Both the position numbers and the translations under genes were made by a program. A model generated the notes under the pieces. That model did no database searches. It worked only from the letters and a program-made list of their open reading frames with translations, and was not told the DNA's origin. Of a DNA stretch of 64,000 nt, positions 8,672-17,251 are shown piece by piece. The stretch comes from Mesoflavibacter zeaxanthinifaciens DSM 18436 (GTDB lineage: Bacteria > Bacteroidota > Bacteroidia > Flavobacteriales > Flavobacteriaceae): contig NZ_KE383820.1 in assembly GCF_000422365.1 (NCBI RefSeq), forward strand, positions 312,412-376,411, read 5' to 3'. Every line of letters starts with the position of its first letter. Positions within the stretch are counted from its first letter, which is position 1.

Positions 8672-10630
8672 TTGATATCAAAAACTACCATAGATCAAGT
8701 ATATGAAACCGCCAGACTAGAAGAGGTTATTGGTGACTTCGTTCAGCTTAAAAAAGCTGGTAGTAACTTTAAAGGTTTAAGTCCGTTTTCAGACGAGCGT
8801 ACACCAAGTTTTATGGTATCTCCAGTAAAGCAAATCTGGAAGGATTTTAGTACAGGTAAAGGAGGAAATGTAGTAGCTTTTTTAATGGAGCATGAGCATT
8901 TTACTTATCCTGAAGCAATAAAGTATTTAGCAAAAAAATACAATATTGAAATTGAAGAAACAGAGCAAACTAACGCTCAAAAAGAAGCGCAAGATAAAAG
9001 AGAAAGTCTTTATTTGGTAAGTGAATATGCAAACACATATTTTCAAAATATATTACACAATACAGATAAAGGTAAAGCAATTGGATTAAGCTATTTTAAA
9101 GAGCGTGGTTTTACATCAGAAACTATAAAAAAGTTTGATTTAGGTTATTCTTTAGACGATTGGAGTGCTTTTACAGATGAGGCTATAAAACAAGGATATC
9201 AATTAGAGTTTTTAGAAGAAACAGGACTTACAATAGTTAAAGAAAACAAACAATTTGACCGATTTAAAGGTCGTGTAATGTTTCCTATACAAAGCATGAG
9301 TGGTCGTGTTTTAGGTTTTGGAGGTCGTATTTTAACAAACGATAAAAAAGCAGCCAAATATCTAAATAGTCCAGAAAGTGAAATTTACCATAAAAGTAAA
9401 GTGCTTTATGGTATTTATCATGCTAAGCAAAGCATAGCAAAAGAAGATAATTGTTATTTAGTAGAAGGTTATACAGACGTTATTCAGTTTTATCAAACAG
9501 GAATAAAAAACGTAGTTTCAAGTTCTGGTACAGCTTTAACAAGTGATCAAATTAGATTAATTAATAGGCTAACCAAAAATATTACGGTGCTTTTTGACGG
9601 CGATGCTGCAGGTATGCGTGCGTCATTACGTGGTATAGATTTGATTTTAGAGCAAGGTATGAATGTTAAGGTTTGTACCTTTCCAGAAGGCGAAGATCCA
9701 GATAGTTTTGCTAAGTCAAATACATTAGAAGAGTTAACAACTTATTTAGAAGAAAACGCTAAAGATTTCATTCAGTTTAAAGCATCGGTGTTATACCAAT
9801 CTGCAAAAGGAGATCCAATAAAAAAAGCTGAAACGATTAGAGACATTGTTACAAGTATCTCAAAAATACCAGACAGGATTAAAACCGAGGTTTATATTCA
9901 AGAATGCGCTCGTATTATGGATATAAGTGAAGATGTACTTTTTACAACTTTAGCACAACTTCAAAATAAAGAAGTAAACGAAACTTCAAAACAAAATGTC
10001 ATAGCAAAAAAAGCATTTGATGTAATAAAACCAGAGCAATCTGTAAAAAAGGTTGATGTTCAATATGAATTAGAAAGAAAAATTATTGAAATTTTATTGC
10101 TTTATGGTGATAGAACAGAAGAGTTTGAAGATTCTATATTGAAAGAAAATGAAAAAGGTGATTTAGTAGAGGAAACAGTAATACAAGAAGCTAAAGTATT
10201 TGAAAAAATTTACTTAGATCTTCAAGAAGACGAAATGGAGTTTTTAAATCCAAAATTTAAATCTATTTATTATGAGGTCATAAATGGTTTAAACCAAGAT
10301 CCTAATTTTAAAATAGAAAACCTTATTAACACTATAGATCCTGTGCTTTCACAAGAGATCACTTCTATTATGATGGAAGATGAAAAATATAGTCTAGCAG
10401 ATTGGCAAAGAAACAATATCTTTCCTAAGGACAAAACAATAAGTTTATCTCAATTAGTTAGTCAAACTATTTTGCACTTAAGGTCATTTTTAATAACTAA
10501 AAAGATAAACAGTTTATTGCAGCAAACAGATAGTGATTTAACAGTGCAAAATAGATCTATTATCGAAGATGTAATGGATTATAAAAAACTAGATAACATT
10601 TTATCTAGACGCTTAGGTAAACCTTTATAG
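8672..10630 (+). CDS. dnaG: DNA primase DnaG lacking the CHC2 zinc ligands
   Basis: DnaG makes RNA primers at the replication fork. The 652-residue protein has an N-terminal CHC2-like domain (residues 1-100), a TOPRIM catalytic core (VEGYTDVIQFYQTG, then LFDGDAAGMRAS) and a long C-terminal helicase-binding region. The four residues that bind zinc in other primases are replaced: Ser37 and Ser40 in GLSPFSDE and Asp58 and Thr61 in KDFSTGKGG. The surrounding fold motif (TPSFMVSPVKQIW, GGNVVAFLM) is conserved. The start is TTG at 8672, as required by the conserved ISKTTIDQVYETA N-terminus. The 3' end overlaps the converging regulator gene by six bases. Confidence 0.95.
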   Translation: MISKTTIDQVYETARLEEVIGDFVQLKKAGSNFKGLSPFSDERTPSFMVSPVKQIWKDFSTGKGGNVVAFLMEHEHFTYPEAIKYLAKKYNIEIEETEQTNAQKEAQDKRESLYLVSEYANTYFQNILHNTDKGKAIGLSYFKERGFTSETIKKFDLGYSLDDWSAFTDEAIKQGYQLEFLEETGLTIVKENKQFDRFKGRVMFPIQSMSGRVLGFGGRILTNDKKAAKYLNSPESEIYHKSKVLYGIYHAKQSIAKEDNCYLVEGYTDVIQFYQTGIKNVVSSSGTALTSDQIRLINRLTKNITVLFDGDAAGMRASLRGIDLILEQGMNVKVCTFPEGEDPDSFAKSNTLEELTTYLEENAKDFIQFKASVLYQSAKGDPIKKAETIRDIVTSISKIPDRIKTEVYIQECARIMDISEDVLFTTLAQLQNKEVNETSKQNVIAKKAFDVIKPEQSVKKVDVQYELERKIIEILLLYGDRTEEFEDSILKENEKGDLVEETVIQEAKVFEKIYLDLQEDEMEFLNPKFKSIYYEVINGLNQDPNFKIENLINTIDPVLSQEITSIMMEDEKYSLADWQRNNIFPKDKTISLSQLVSQTILHLRSFLITKKINSLLQQTDSDLTVQNRSIIEDVMDYKKLDNILSRRLGKPL

Positions 10631-11251
10631 GTTTAAATTATTAGCTTGATTAACCAAGTCTATTAAGTTAGAGACGTTTAACTTTTTCATTAATCTTGCT
10701 TTATAAGTACTTACCGTTTTTTCGTTTATGTTTAATTCTTCAGCAACTTCTTTGTTTCGTCTACCATTAGAAAGAAGTTTTAAAACTTCTACTTCTCTTG
10801 TAGATAGTTTTTTAAAATAACTTCCTCCTCTACTTTTAGATTTATTTGATGCAATTTTTTTAGATAAAGCAGGACTTAAATAAACGCCTCCTAAATGCAC
10901 TTTCATTATTGCATCTTTTAATGTTAATAAGTCTTCTGTTTTAGATATAAATCCATCTGCGCCAGCTTTAATGGTGCTAATCGCATAAACATCTTCTTGT
11001 TGTCCAGAAAAAATAATTGTTTTAACGTTAGGGTGTTCTTTTTTTAAGCGTCTTAAAACGCTTATCCCGTTAAGTTTGGGTAAGTCAATGTCGCACATTA
11101 TAATGTCTACGTAGTATTCATTTAAAACGTCAAAGATAGCTTCTCCGTCTGCTACAGTAGCAACAATTTTTACATCTCTAGAATCTGAAAAGACCAATTC
11201 TATTCCTTTTGTAATAATAGGATATTGGTCTGCAACCAATAATTTGACCAT
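10625..11251 (-). CDS. Response regulator, NarL/LuxR family
   Basis: The 208-residue protein has a receiver domain (residues 1-120) with Asp8, the phospho-acceptor Asp54 in MCDIDLP, a switch Ser in TIIFSGQ and the conserved Lys in FISKTED. A C-terminal LuxR-type helix-turn-helix follows (LSTREVEVLKLLSNGRRNKEVA, then EKTVSTYKARLMKKL). One acidic residue of the usual pair near position 9 is Gln. No histidine kinase gene is adjacent, so this is an orphan regulator whose kinase and targets are not visible here. Its stop overlaps the dnaG stop on the other strand. Confidence 0.92.
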   Translation of the reverse strand: MVKLLVADQYPIITKGIELVFSDSRDVKIVATVADGEAIFDVLNEYYVDIIMCDIDLPKLNGISVLRRLKKEHPNVKTIIFSGQQEDVYAISTIKAGADGFISKTEDLLTLKDAIMKVHLGGVYLSPALSKKIASNKSKSRGGSYFKKLSTREVEVLKLLSNGRRNKEVAEELNINEKTVSTYKARLMKKLNVSNLIDLVNQANNLNL

Positions 11252-11360
11252 GTTGTAAGTTTTTTATATCCATCAAAAAGTAAGATAGACTGGTTATAGA
11301 ATAATTAATAGCATTCTAAAGTTATGTAAAAAACAGAAAAAAACAAAGTAAATTAAGGTG

Positions 11361-12149
11361 TTATAACAAAAATTTAGGGATTTCACACACAGGTATAGGG
11401 TTCATTTTATGTAAGTTTCTGGTATTGTATGACTTATATATTTTAAAAACTTCTTTTTCTCTTCCCGAAAAATCAGAAACCTGTTTTCCTTTGGCATCCA
11501 TGGTCATAGCCCATTCTAATTCAGGATAGCTAGCGCCTATTTGGTCTTCGTCGCTTCTTGCGTCACCAAATAAACCATCGCTTGGTGCTGCCTCAATTAT
11601 TGATTTAGGGACATGTAAAAATTCGCCAATTTTATAAACTTCACTTTTCATTAAATCTGCAATTGGACTTAAATCTACGCCGCCATCTCCATATTTTGTA
11701 TAAAAACCAACGCCAAAATCTTCAACTTTATTTCCAGTTCCAGCAACTAATAACCCATATAAACCTGCATGGTAGTACAAAGTAGTCATGCGCAGTCTTG
11801 CTCTTGTGTTAGCAAGTGCCATATCAACAGTATCCTGTTTGCCTTCTAAAGAAACTTCTGTCTTAAACTCTTCAAAAACAGGAGTTAAATCTACTCTAAC
11901 ATCGTCAACATTACTATATCTATTTTTAAGTTGTTTGATGTGTTCTTGTGCTCTACTTACGTGGCTAGCTGCTTGATGTATAGGCATTTCTATGCATAAA
12001 ACTTTTAAGCCTGTTTCTGCGCACAAAGTAGATGTTACTGCGCTATCGATTCCGCCAGAAACACCAACAACAAAACCATTAACTTTTGCGTTATTTGCAT
12101 AGTCTTTTAACCAGTTTACAATATGTTTAACAACTTTTTCTGTTTGCAT
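11361..12149 (-). CDS. nadE: NAD+ synthetase, ammonia-dependent type
   Basis: NadE amidates nicotinate adenine dinucleotide to NAD+ using ATP and ammonia, the last step of NAD synthesis. The 262-residue protein contains the ATP pyrophosphatase loop GVSGGIDSAV near residue 28 and the typical GTGNKVEDFGVGFYTKYGDGGVD-type substrate segment near 155. There is no N-terminal glutaminase domain, so ammonia must come from elsewhere. The gene is divergent from gldB and the two promoters are interleaved. Confidence 0.95.
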   Translation of the reverse strand: MQTEKVVKHIVNWLKDYANNAKVNGFVVGVSGGIDSAVTSTLCAETGLKVLCIEMPIHQAASHVSRAQEHIKQLKNRYSNVDDVRVDLTPVFEEFKTEVSLEGKQDTVDMALANTRARLRMTTLYYHAGLYGLLVAGTGNKVEDFGVGFYTKYGDGGVDLSPIADLMKSEVYKIGEFLHVPKSIIEAAPSDGLFGDARSDEDQIGASYPELEWAMTMDAKGKQVSDFSGREKEVFKIYKSYNTRNLHKMNPIPVCEIPKFLL

Positions 12150-12176
12150 AATAAAAGAATTTAAGTTAAAGTGTAG

Positions 12177-12184
12177 TACCTTTG
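12177..12184 (+). promoter_or_regulatory. -7 box for gldBC
   Basis: TACCTTTG matches TAnnTTTG on the plus strand. The predicted start, near 12190, gives a leader of about 50 bases before gldB. It lies five bases from the nadE box on the other strand. Confidence 0.5.
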
Positions 12185-12189
12185 TTTAA

Positions 12190-12197
12190 CAAAAGTA
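12190..12197 (-). promoter_or_regulatory. -7 box for nadE
   Basis: On the minus strand the sequence reads TACTTTTG, matching TAnnTTTG. It is 40 bases before the nadE ATG and overlaps the predicted start region of the gldBC promoter. Confidence 0.5.
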
Positions 12198-12240
12198 AAG
12201 TAAAGCTTTAAGTAATAAAAATTAAGAGAAGTTTAAGTCT

Positions 12241-13200
12241 ATGAGAGTTTACATTTTTTGTGTTTTTATTTTTTTTAGTCTGTTTTCTTGTGAAGACGAC
12301 AATAAAATAGAAGAAGAAATATCTAAAATTAATGTGAATTTAGATGTAGAACGTTTTGATTTAGCGTTTTCTAACACTTCTAAAGAAGATTTTCCAAAAC
12401 TAAAAGAAGCATATCCATTTATGTTTTCTAATAAATATGAAGATGAGTTTTGGTTAAACAGAATGACAGATACTTTAGATGTTCTAATTGCTGAAAAAAC
12501 AAGAGAAGTTTTTCCTGATTTTAAGGATGAGACTGTTGAAATAAAAAAAATGTATCAACATCTAAAATATTATTTCCCAGATACTAAAATCCCAAGAATA
12601 ATAACCTTTAATGATAGAGTGGTATATCAAAATAGAGTTTTTGTAACAGATACAGTTACGTTAATAGAGCTTGATACGTATTTAGGAAAAGACCATGAGT
12701 TTTATCAAGGTATGCAAAAGTATATTGCTAGTAATATGGAGTCAGAATATATAGTTTCAGACCTATCTGAAGCTTATGCTAAAAAAATAATTTTAGATGG
12801 CAAACGAAAAAACTTGTTAGAAGAAATGATTTACCACGGAAAGATATTGTATTTCAAAGACATGATTATTCCGTTTAAAACTGATGCAGAAAAAATAAAA
12901 TACACACCAGAGCAAATAGAATGGGTAAAATCTAATGAAGAGTACATCTGGCGTTACTTTGTAGATAAAGAGTTGCTTTTTAGTACAGATGCAAAATTAC
13001 CTGGTAGGTTTATTAATCCAGCTCCTTTTTCTAAATTTTATTTAGAGCAAATTGATAATGAATCGCCTGGTCGTGTAGGAAGATACATAGGTTGGCAAAT
13101 TGTAAGGTCTTATGCAGAAAAAAATGACATAGATTTTGTACAGTTGTTAAATACACCAGCACAAACAATTTTTAATAAAGCAAAATATAAACCAAATTAA
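12241..13200 (+). CDS. gldB: Gliding motility lipoprotein GldB
   Basis: GldB is an essential gliding lipoprotein of Flavobacteriia associated with the T9SS/gliding machinery at the cell envelope. The 319-residue protein has a lipoprotein signal peptide with the lipobox ending LFSC, giving lipidated Cys17 followed by acidic residues EDD. The body matches the family pattern (NLDVERFDLAFSN, ending near IGWQIVRSYAEKN). GldC starts two bases after the stop, the usual gldB-gldC pair. The biochemical activity of GldB is unknown. Confidence 0.93.
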   Translation: MRVYIFCVFIFFSLFSCEDDNKIEEEISKINVNLDVERFDLAFSNTSKEDFPKLKEAYPFMFSNKYEDEFWLNRMTDTLDVLIAEKTREVFPDFKDETVEIKKMYQHLKYYFPDTKIPRIITFNDRVVYQNRVFVTDTVTLIELDTYLGKDHEFYQGMQKYIASNMESEYIVSDLSEAYAKKIILDGKRKNLLEEMIYHGKILYFKDMIIPFKTDAEKIKYTPEQIEWVKSNEEYIWRYFVDKELLFSTDAKLPGRFINPAPFSKFYLEQIDNESPGRVGRYIGWQIVRSYAEKNDIDFVQLLNTPAQTIFNKAKYKPN

Positions 13201-13202
13201 TA

Positions 13203-13535
13203 ATGGCAAATATTAAATCAGAAATAAAATTAAACGTAGAATTAGATGAAAATCGTGTTCCAGAAAAATTAAACTGGACAGCACAAGATGGCGGAATAAC
13301 AAATGCAGAAGCTAAAGCAATGATGCTTTCTGTTTGGGATAGTAAAGCGCAAGAATCTTTAAGGATAGATTTATGGACAAAAGATATGCCTGTAGATGAA
13401 ATGAAAGTTTTTTTCCATCAAACATTAGTAGCTATGAGTAACACATTTCATAGAGCAACACAAGACGAAAAAATGTCTGCTACAATGAAAGATTTTTGTG
13501 ATTACTTTGCAGAAAAACTTGAATTGAAAAAATAA
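13203..13535 (+). CDS. gldC: Gliding motility protein GldC
   Basis: GldC is a small protein that supports GldB-dependent gliding; mutants glide poorly rather than not at all. The 110-residue product has no signal peptide, so it is probably cytoplasmic. Its pattern (SEIKLNVELDENRVPEKLNW, then DLWTKDMPVDEMKVFF) is that of the family. It follows gldB by two bases and ends in a strong terminator, closing the gldBC operon. Confidence 0.93.
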   Translation: MANIKSEIKLNVELDENRVPEKLNWTAQDGGITNAEAKAMMLSVWDSKAQESLRIDLWTKDMPVDEMKVFFHQTLVAMSNTFHRATQDEKMSATMKDFCDYFAEKLELKK

Positions 13536-13555
13536 GAGCATCATAATTTAAAATA

Positions 13556-13588
13556 AAAAACCGAAGCAATTTGCTTCGGTTTTTTTTA
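13556..13588. terminator. Bidirectional terminator between gldC and pruA
   Basis: The arms CCGAAGCAA and TTGCTTCGG (13561-13579) form a perfect hairpin flanked by A and T runs, positioned between two convergent genes. Confidence 0.9.
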
Positions 13589-13604
13589 TTGAATAATTTA
13601 TAGA

Positions 13605-15233
13605 TTATTCACCTAAAAACGGATATCTGTAATCTGTTGGAGTTACAAATGTTTCTTTAATCATTCTTGGTGAAACCCAACGTAATAAATTTAAAGCACT
13701 TCCAGCTTTATCGTTAGTTCCAGATGATCTTGCACCACCAAAAGGTTGTTGTCCTACAACAGCACCAGTTGGTTTATCGTTAATGTAGAAGTTACCAGCA
13801 CAATTTTGTAATGCTTTTGTTGCTTCTACAATAGCATATCTGTCTTGTGCTAAAATAGCTCCTGTTAAAGCATACTCGCTAGTGCCATCTACTAATTCTA
13901 ATGTTTCAGAGAATTGATCATCTTTAAACACGTAAATAGTAATTACAGGACCAAAAAGTTCTTCTTGCATTGTTGTATATTTTGGATCTGTTGTTAAAAG
14001 TACAGTTGGCTCTATAAAATAACCTTTACTTTTATCGTAATTTCCGCCAGCTATAACTTCAACATTATCATCAGCTTTAGCTTGGTCGATATACTTTGCT
14101 AATTTATCAAAAGAACCTTCGTGTATTACAGCAGTAAAGAAGTTGCTCATATCTTCTGGAGAACCTATTTTAAATGATTTTACATCTTCTACTACGTAGT
14201 CTTTAACTTGGTCCCAAATACTTTCAGAGATGTATGCTCTAGAAGCTGCGCTACATTTTTGACCTTGAAACTCAAATGCGCCTCTAACAATTGCAGTAGC
14301 GACTTGTTTTGGGTTTGCGGTTTTATGTGCGACAATAAAATCTTTTCCTCCAGTTTCACCTACAATTTTAGGGTATGTTTTGTAGTTGTGAATGTTGTTA
14401 CCTATTTTTTTCCATAATTCTTTAAAGATAAAAGTAGATCCTGTAAAGTGTAATCCTGAAAAATCTGGACTGTCTAAAACAGTATCTGTAATCATCACTG
14501 GATCACCAAAAACAACGTTAATTACACCGTCTGGTACACCAGCTTCTTTAAATACATCCATTACAACTTTAGCAGAGTAGATTTGTGAGTCACTTGGTTT
14601 CCAAACCACAACATTACCCATCATAGCCATACAAGAAGGTAAGTTTCCTGCAATTGCAGTAAAGTTAAATGGAGTTACTGCGTATGTAAATCCTTCTAAC
14701 GGGCGATATTCTAAACGATTCCAAGCATCACTTGTGCTTTCTGGTTGGTCGTGATAAATGTCTGTCATGTATTGCACGTTAAAACGTAAAAAATCAATCA
14801 ACTCGCAAGCAGAATCAATTTCAGCTTGGTGTATTGTTTTTGATTGTGCAATCATGGTTGCTGCATTAATTTTTGCACGGTATGGACCAGCAATTAATTC
14901 TGCAGCTTTTAAAAATATAGCAGCACGTTGTTCCCAAGGTGTGTTAGCCCATGTTTTTCTAGCTTCTAATGCAGTTGCAATAGCTTCGTCAACATGTTTT
15001 TTTTCAGCTAAATGGTAGGTTCCAACAACATGTTTATGGTCGTGAGGAGGAGACATTGTTCTTGTGTTTCCTGTAGTAACATCTTTACCATTAATATACA
15101 TTGGTACATCAATAGTCGTGTTAATCATTTCTTTGTATGCTTTTAAAACTGCTTCGCGTTCTGGCGAGCCTGGAGCATAGCTTTTTACTGGTTCATTAAC
15201 AGCAATAGGTACGTTAAAAAATCCTTTTCCCAT
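13605..15233 (-). CDS. pruA: L-glutamate gamma-semialdehyde (P5C) dehydrogenase
   Basis: This NAD-dependent aldehyde dehydrogenase oxidises glutamate semialdehyde to glutamate in proline catabolism. The 542-residue length is that of the stand-alone P5C dehydrogenase. The catalytic Cys lies in FQGQKCSAASR and the general base Glu in VGETGGKDF; the nucleotide loop FTGSTFIF is present. The C-terminal GQQPFGGARSSGTN motif is characteristic. No proline dehydrogenase is adjacent, so the pathway is split across the genome. The gene stands alone, with a -7 box upstream at 15273-15280. Confidence 0.95.
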   Translation of the reverse strand: MGKGFFNVPIAVNEPVKSYAPGSPEREAVLKAYKEMINTTIDVPMYINGKDVTTGNTRTMSPPHDHKHVVGTYHLAEKKHVDEAIATALEARKTWANTPWEQRAAIFLKAAELIAGPYRAKINAATMIAQSKTIHQAEIDSACELIDFLRFNVQYMTDIYHDQPESTSDAWNRLEYRPLEGFTYAVTPFNFTAIAGNLPSCMAMMGNVVVWKPSDSQIYSAKVVMDVFKEAGVPDGVINVVFGDPVMITDTVLDSPDFSGLHFTGSTFIFKELWKKIGNNIHNYKTYPKIVGETGGKDFIVAHKTANPKQVATAIVRGAFEFQGQKCSAASRAYISESIWDQVKDYVVEDVKSFKIGSPEDMSNFFTAVIHEGSFDKLAKYIDQAKADDNVEVIAGGNYDKSKGYFIEPTVLLTTDPKYTTMQEELFGPVITIYVFKDDQFSETLELVDGTSEYALTGAILAQDRYAIVEATKALQNCAGNFYINDKPTGAVVGQQPFGGARSSGTNDKAGSALNLLRWVSPRMIKETFVTPTDYRYPFLGE

Positions 15234-15272
15234 AGTTTAATGTTGTGTTTTTTAATTCAAAATTTTGTCACA

Positions 15273-15280
15273 CAAAGGTA
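15273..15280 (-). promoter_or_regulatory. -7 box for pruA
   Basis: On the minus strand the sequence reads TACCTTTG, matching TAnnTTTG, 39 bases before the pruA start. Confidence 0.45.
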
Positions 15281-15367
15281 CAATTTTTTTATGGGTAAAA
15301 GTATGTTTTTAGGAATAGTTAATGGGTAATGTAAATACTTGTTTGGTAGCTTATTATTTAAAAATAA

Positions 15368-15754
15368 TTAGTTGATAGCAAATGGCGCACTAAGGTGAAA
15401 CTTAGGTATTGCTACTTCAAAATTTTTGGTGGTTGCAAAATTAACCATATTGTAAAATCCTGACATAGCTCCAAATGGAGATGTTAATAAGCAACCAGAA
15501 GAATAGGTGTGAGATTCACCAGGTTTAATTACAGGTTTTTGACCAATTACGCCTTCGCCTTCAACTTCTTCAATATTGTTTAAAGCATCGTAAATTGTCC
15601 ATTTTCTTGAATTAAGTTGAACAGCATCTTTACCTTGGTTTTCAATAGTTACTTGATAACCAAAAGCAAAATGAAGTTTGTAGTTTTTGTAAAACGTACC
15701 TTCAAAATTTGTTTCTACCGAAATTTTTATGCCTTTAGTAATTTGCTGTACCAT
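15368..15754 (-). CDS. apaG: ApaG domain protein
   Basis: The 128-residue protein has the fibronectin-III-like ApaG fold. Conserved parts are NYKLHFAFGYQVTIENQG, EVEGEGVIGQKPVIKPGE and the C-terminal SPFGAMSGFYNM. In E. coli apaG is linked to Co2+ and Mg2+ efflux, but its molecular role is unresolved, and in some proteins the domain binds pyrophosphate. There is no signal peptide, so it is cytoplasmic. It lies 90 bases from the T9SS plug gene on the same strand, with its own -7 box. Confidence 0.9.
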   Translation of the reverse strand: MVQQITKGIKISVETNFEGTFYKNYKLHFAFGYQVTIENQGKDAVQLNSRKWTIYDALNNIEEVEGEGVIGQKPVIKPGESHTYSSGCLLTSPFGAMSGFYNMVNFATTKNFEVAIPKFHLSAPFAIN

Positions 15755-15781
15755 AATAGATTAACTGGTTTTCTGCTATTG

Positions 15782-15789
15782 CAAAAATA
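15782..15789 (-). promoter_or_regulatory. -7 box for apaG
   Basis: TATTTTTG on the minus strand matches TAnnTTTG, 27 bases before the apaG ATG. It sits inside a short inverted repeat GCTATT / AATAGC. Confidence 0.45.
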
Positions 15790-15843
15790 GCAAATTATCA
15801 GTTAAGTTGATTGTTTTTAATGTTTATTAGAATAATTTTAAGA

Positions 15844-17094
15844 TTAATTGGTGATTCCAACCGAGTTTTTTTCGCCTAAACCAATTACTTTATCATATCT
15901 AGCACCAAGTTCTCTATAATAAACTATAACTTTATAATTATTTTCTGTTTGCCAAAAACTTCCGCCTATTTTATCATGATCTATGGAGTTGTCTTTGTTT
16001 AAAATAACATATTTGTAGTTGTAAAAACCTTGTTTTAATATAAATGAAGTGGTATAAATACCTTCTTCTTCAAAAAACTCCATTCTTGTAGCTTCTTCAA
16101 GTTCATAGTTATTAAAATTCCCATAAACAAAAATATCTTGACCGTCTTCTAATTTTGGGTATTGAAGACTAAAATGAACTTCGGCATAATCTGCTTCTAC
16201 ATCAGGATTATTAACATCTAAAGCAGTGATTACAAAATTACCGTTAATGTCAGGATTGTATGTGTATTTTTGATTTGCTCTTGACACGTTTGTAAATAAA
16301 TAAGAGTGGTATAAGTCTTGTAAATCAATAAATTGAACGCCATTACTTGCGGCTCTTATTTCTTTGTTTTCGAAAAAGAAAAATTCGTTACCACCATAAA
16401 AGCTAGACTTTTCATTATATCTATAAGTTAGCTCGTTGGCTAAGATGTATTGTGGTTTTAAATCAGTAATTGCAGTTTTTAAATTATTGTTTTGAATAAC
16501 TACGGTTTTTACAGTTTCTTTTGGGTTTACAAACTGAATTTGACTAGAGTTAATGGTAATATCTACTGATTGTTTTTTGTCTATTTCTTTAACGTTTCTG
16601 GATCGTCTTATTGCAACTCCAACATCAGCTAATTGCTCATAAACCATAAATTTTCTAGAGAAAATTATATCGTCATAATCATCATAAATAGTAATCATAT
16701 AGTTACCTGTAACTTTAATGGCTTGCGTGTATTGGTTAGGTATAGTTAACTTGTAATGCGAGTAAGTTTGTAGTGTGTTAAATGAGTTTTGGTAGTTTCT
16801 TATGCGTTGTTCATCAAAGCCATCTAAGTATTCAGATTCTACTAATTGCGATGGTGTCCAATCAAAATTATAATGTTTAATCTCGTAATAATAATCATCT
16901 TCATTTCCATTGAGAGCATCAAATTCAAGTTGTAAGGATTCGCCTAATTTTATGATTGGAAGTTGGCTTTCTGCAGTCCCGCCATTAAAATAAATGGTTT
17001 TAATATAGTCAGGAGGAATAATTTCTTCAACTTGTGAAAAGCCAAATAAAGGAAAGATTAATAGCAATATAAGTTGTTTAATTTTTTGTTGCAT
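15844..17094 (-). CDS. Type IX secretion system plug-type protein (DUF5103)
   Basis: The 416-residue exported protein has a signal peptide (QLILLLIFPLFGFSQ, cleavage near residue 20). It shows the DUF5103 pattern: YIKTIYFNGG at the start of the mature chain, a central Ig-like region and a C-terminal carbohydrate-module-like domain (FVYGNFNNYELEEATRMEF, then GFYNYKYVIL). Members of this family are named T9SS plug proteins, after the protein that closes the SprA translocon on its periplasmic side. Assignment to the plug rather than to a paralogue is by family only. It is probably monocistronic, from a -7 box at 17115-17122. Confidence 0.82.
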   Translation of the reverse strand: MQQKIKQLILLLIFPLFGFSQVEEIIPPDYIKTIYFNGGTAESQLPIIKLGESLQLEFDALNGNEDDYYYEIKHYNFDWTPSQLVESEYLDGFDEQRIRNYQNSFNTLQTYSHYKLTIPNQYTQAIKVTGNYMITIYDDYDDIIFSRKFMVYEQLADVGVAIRRSRNVKEIDKKQSVDITINSSQIQFVNPKETVKTVVIQNNNLKTAITDLKPQYILANELTYRYNEKSSFYGGNEFFFFENKEIRAASNGVQFIDLQDLYHSYLFTNVSRANQKYTYNPDINGNFVITALDVNNPDVEADYAEVHFSLQYPKLEDGQDIFVYGNFNNYELEEATRMEFFEEEGIYTTSFILKQGFYNYKYVILNKDNSIDHDKIGGSFWQTENNYKVIVYYRELGARYDKVIGLGEKNSVGITN

Positions 17095-17114
17095 TTAACG
17101 AAGATTTTATATAA

Positions 17115-17122
17115 CAAATATA
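17115..17122 (-). promoter_or_regulatory. -7 box for the T9SS plug gene
   Basis: TATATTTG on the minus strand is a perfect TAnnTTTG match, 20 bases before the start codon. Confidence 0.5.
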
Positions 17123-17183
17123 AACAAAATCTGTGCCTTAAAGTTTTTCTTGATTATTTATGATATAATTATGTATTTATTCT

Positions 17184-17191
17184 TAAATTTG
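17184..17191 (+). promoter_or_regulatory. -7 box of the nqr operon
   Basis: TAAATTTG matches TAnnTTTG and lies 60 bases before the nqrA start. A TTG at 17150-17152 is farther away than usual, so the -33 element is uncertain. Confidence 0.5.
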
Positions 17192-17251
17192 CACGGATTT
17201 TTGATTCCTCAAAACTCAATCAGTATAACTATTAACTAATAGATTTATAAC

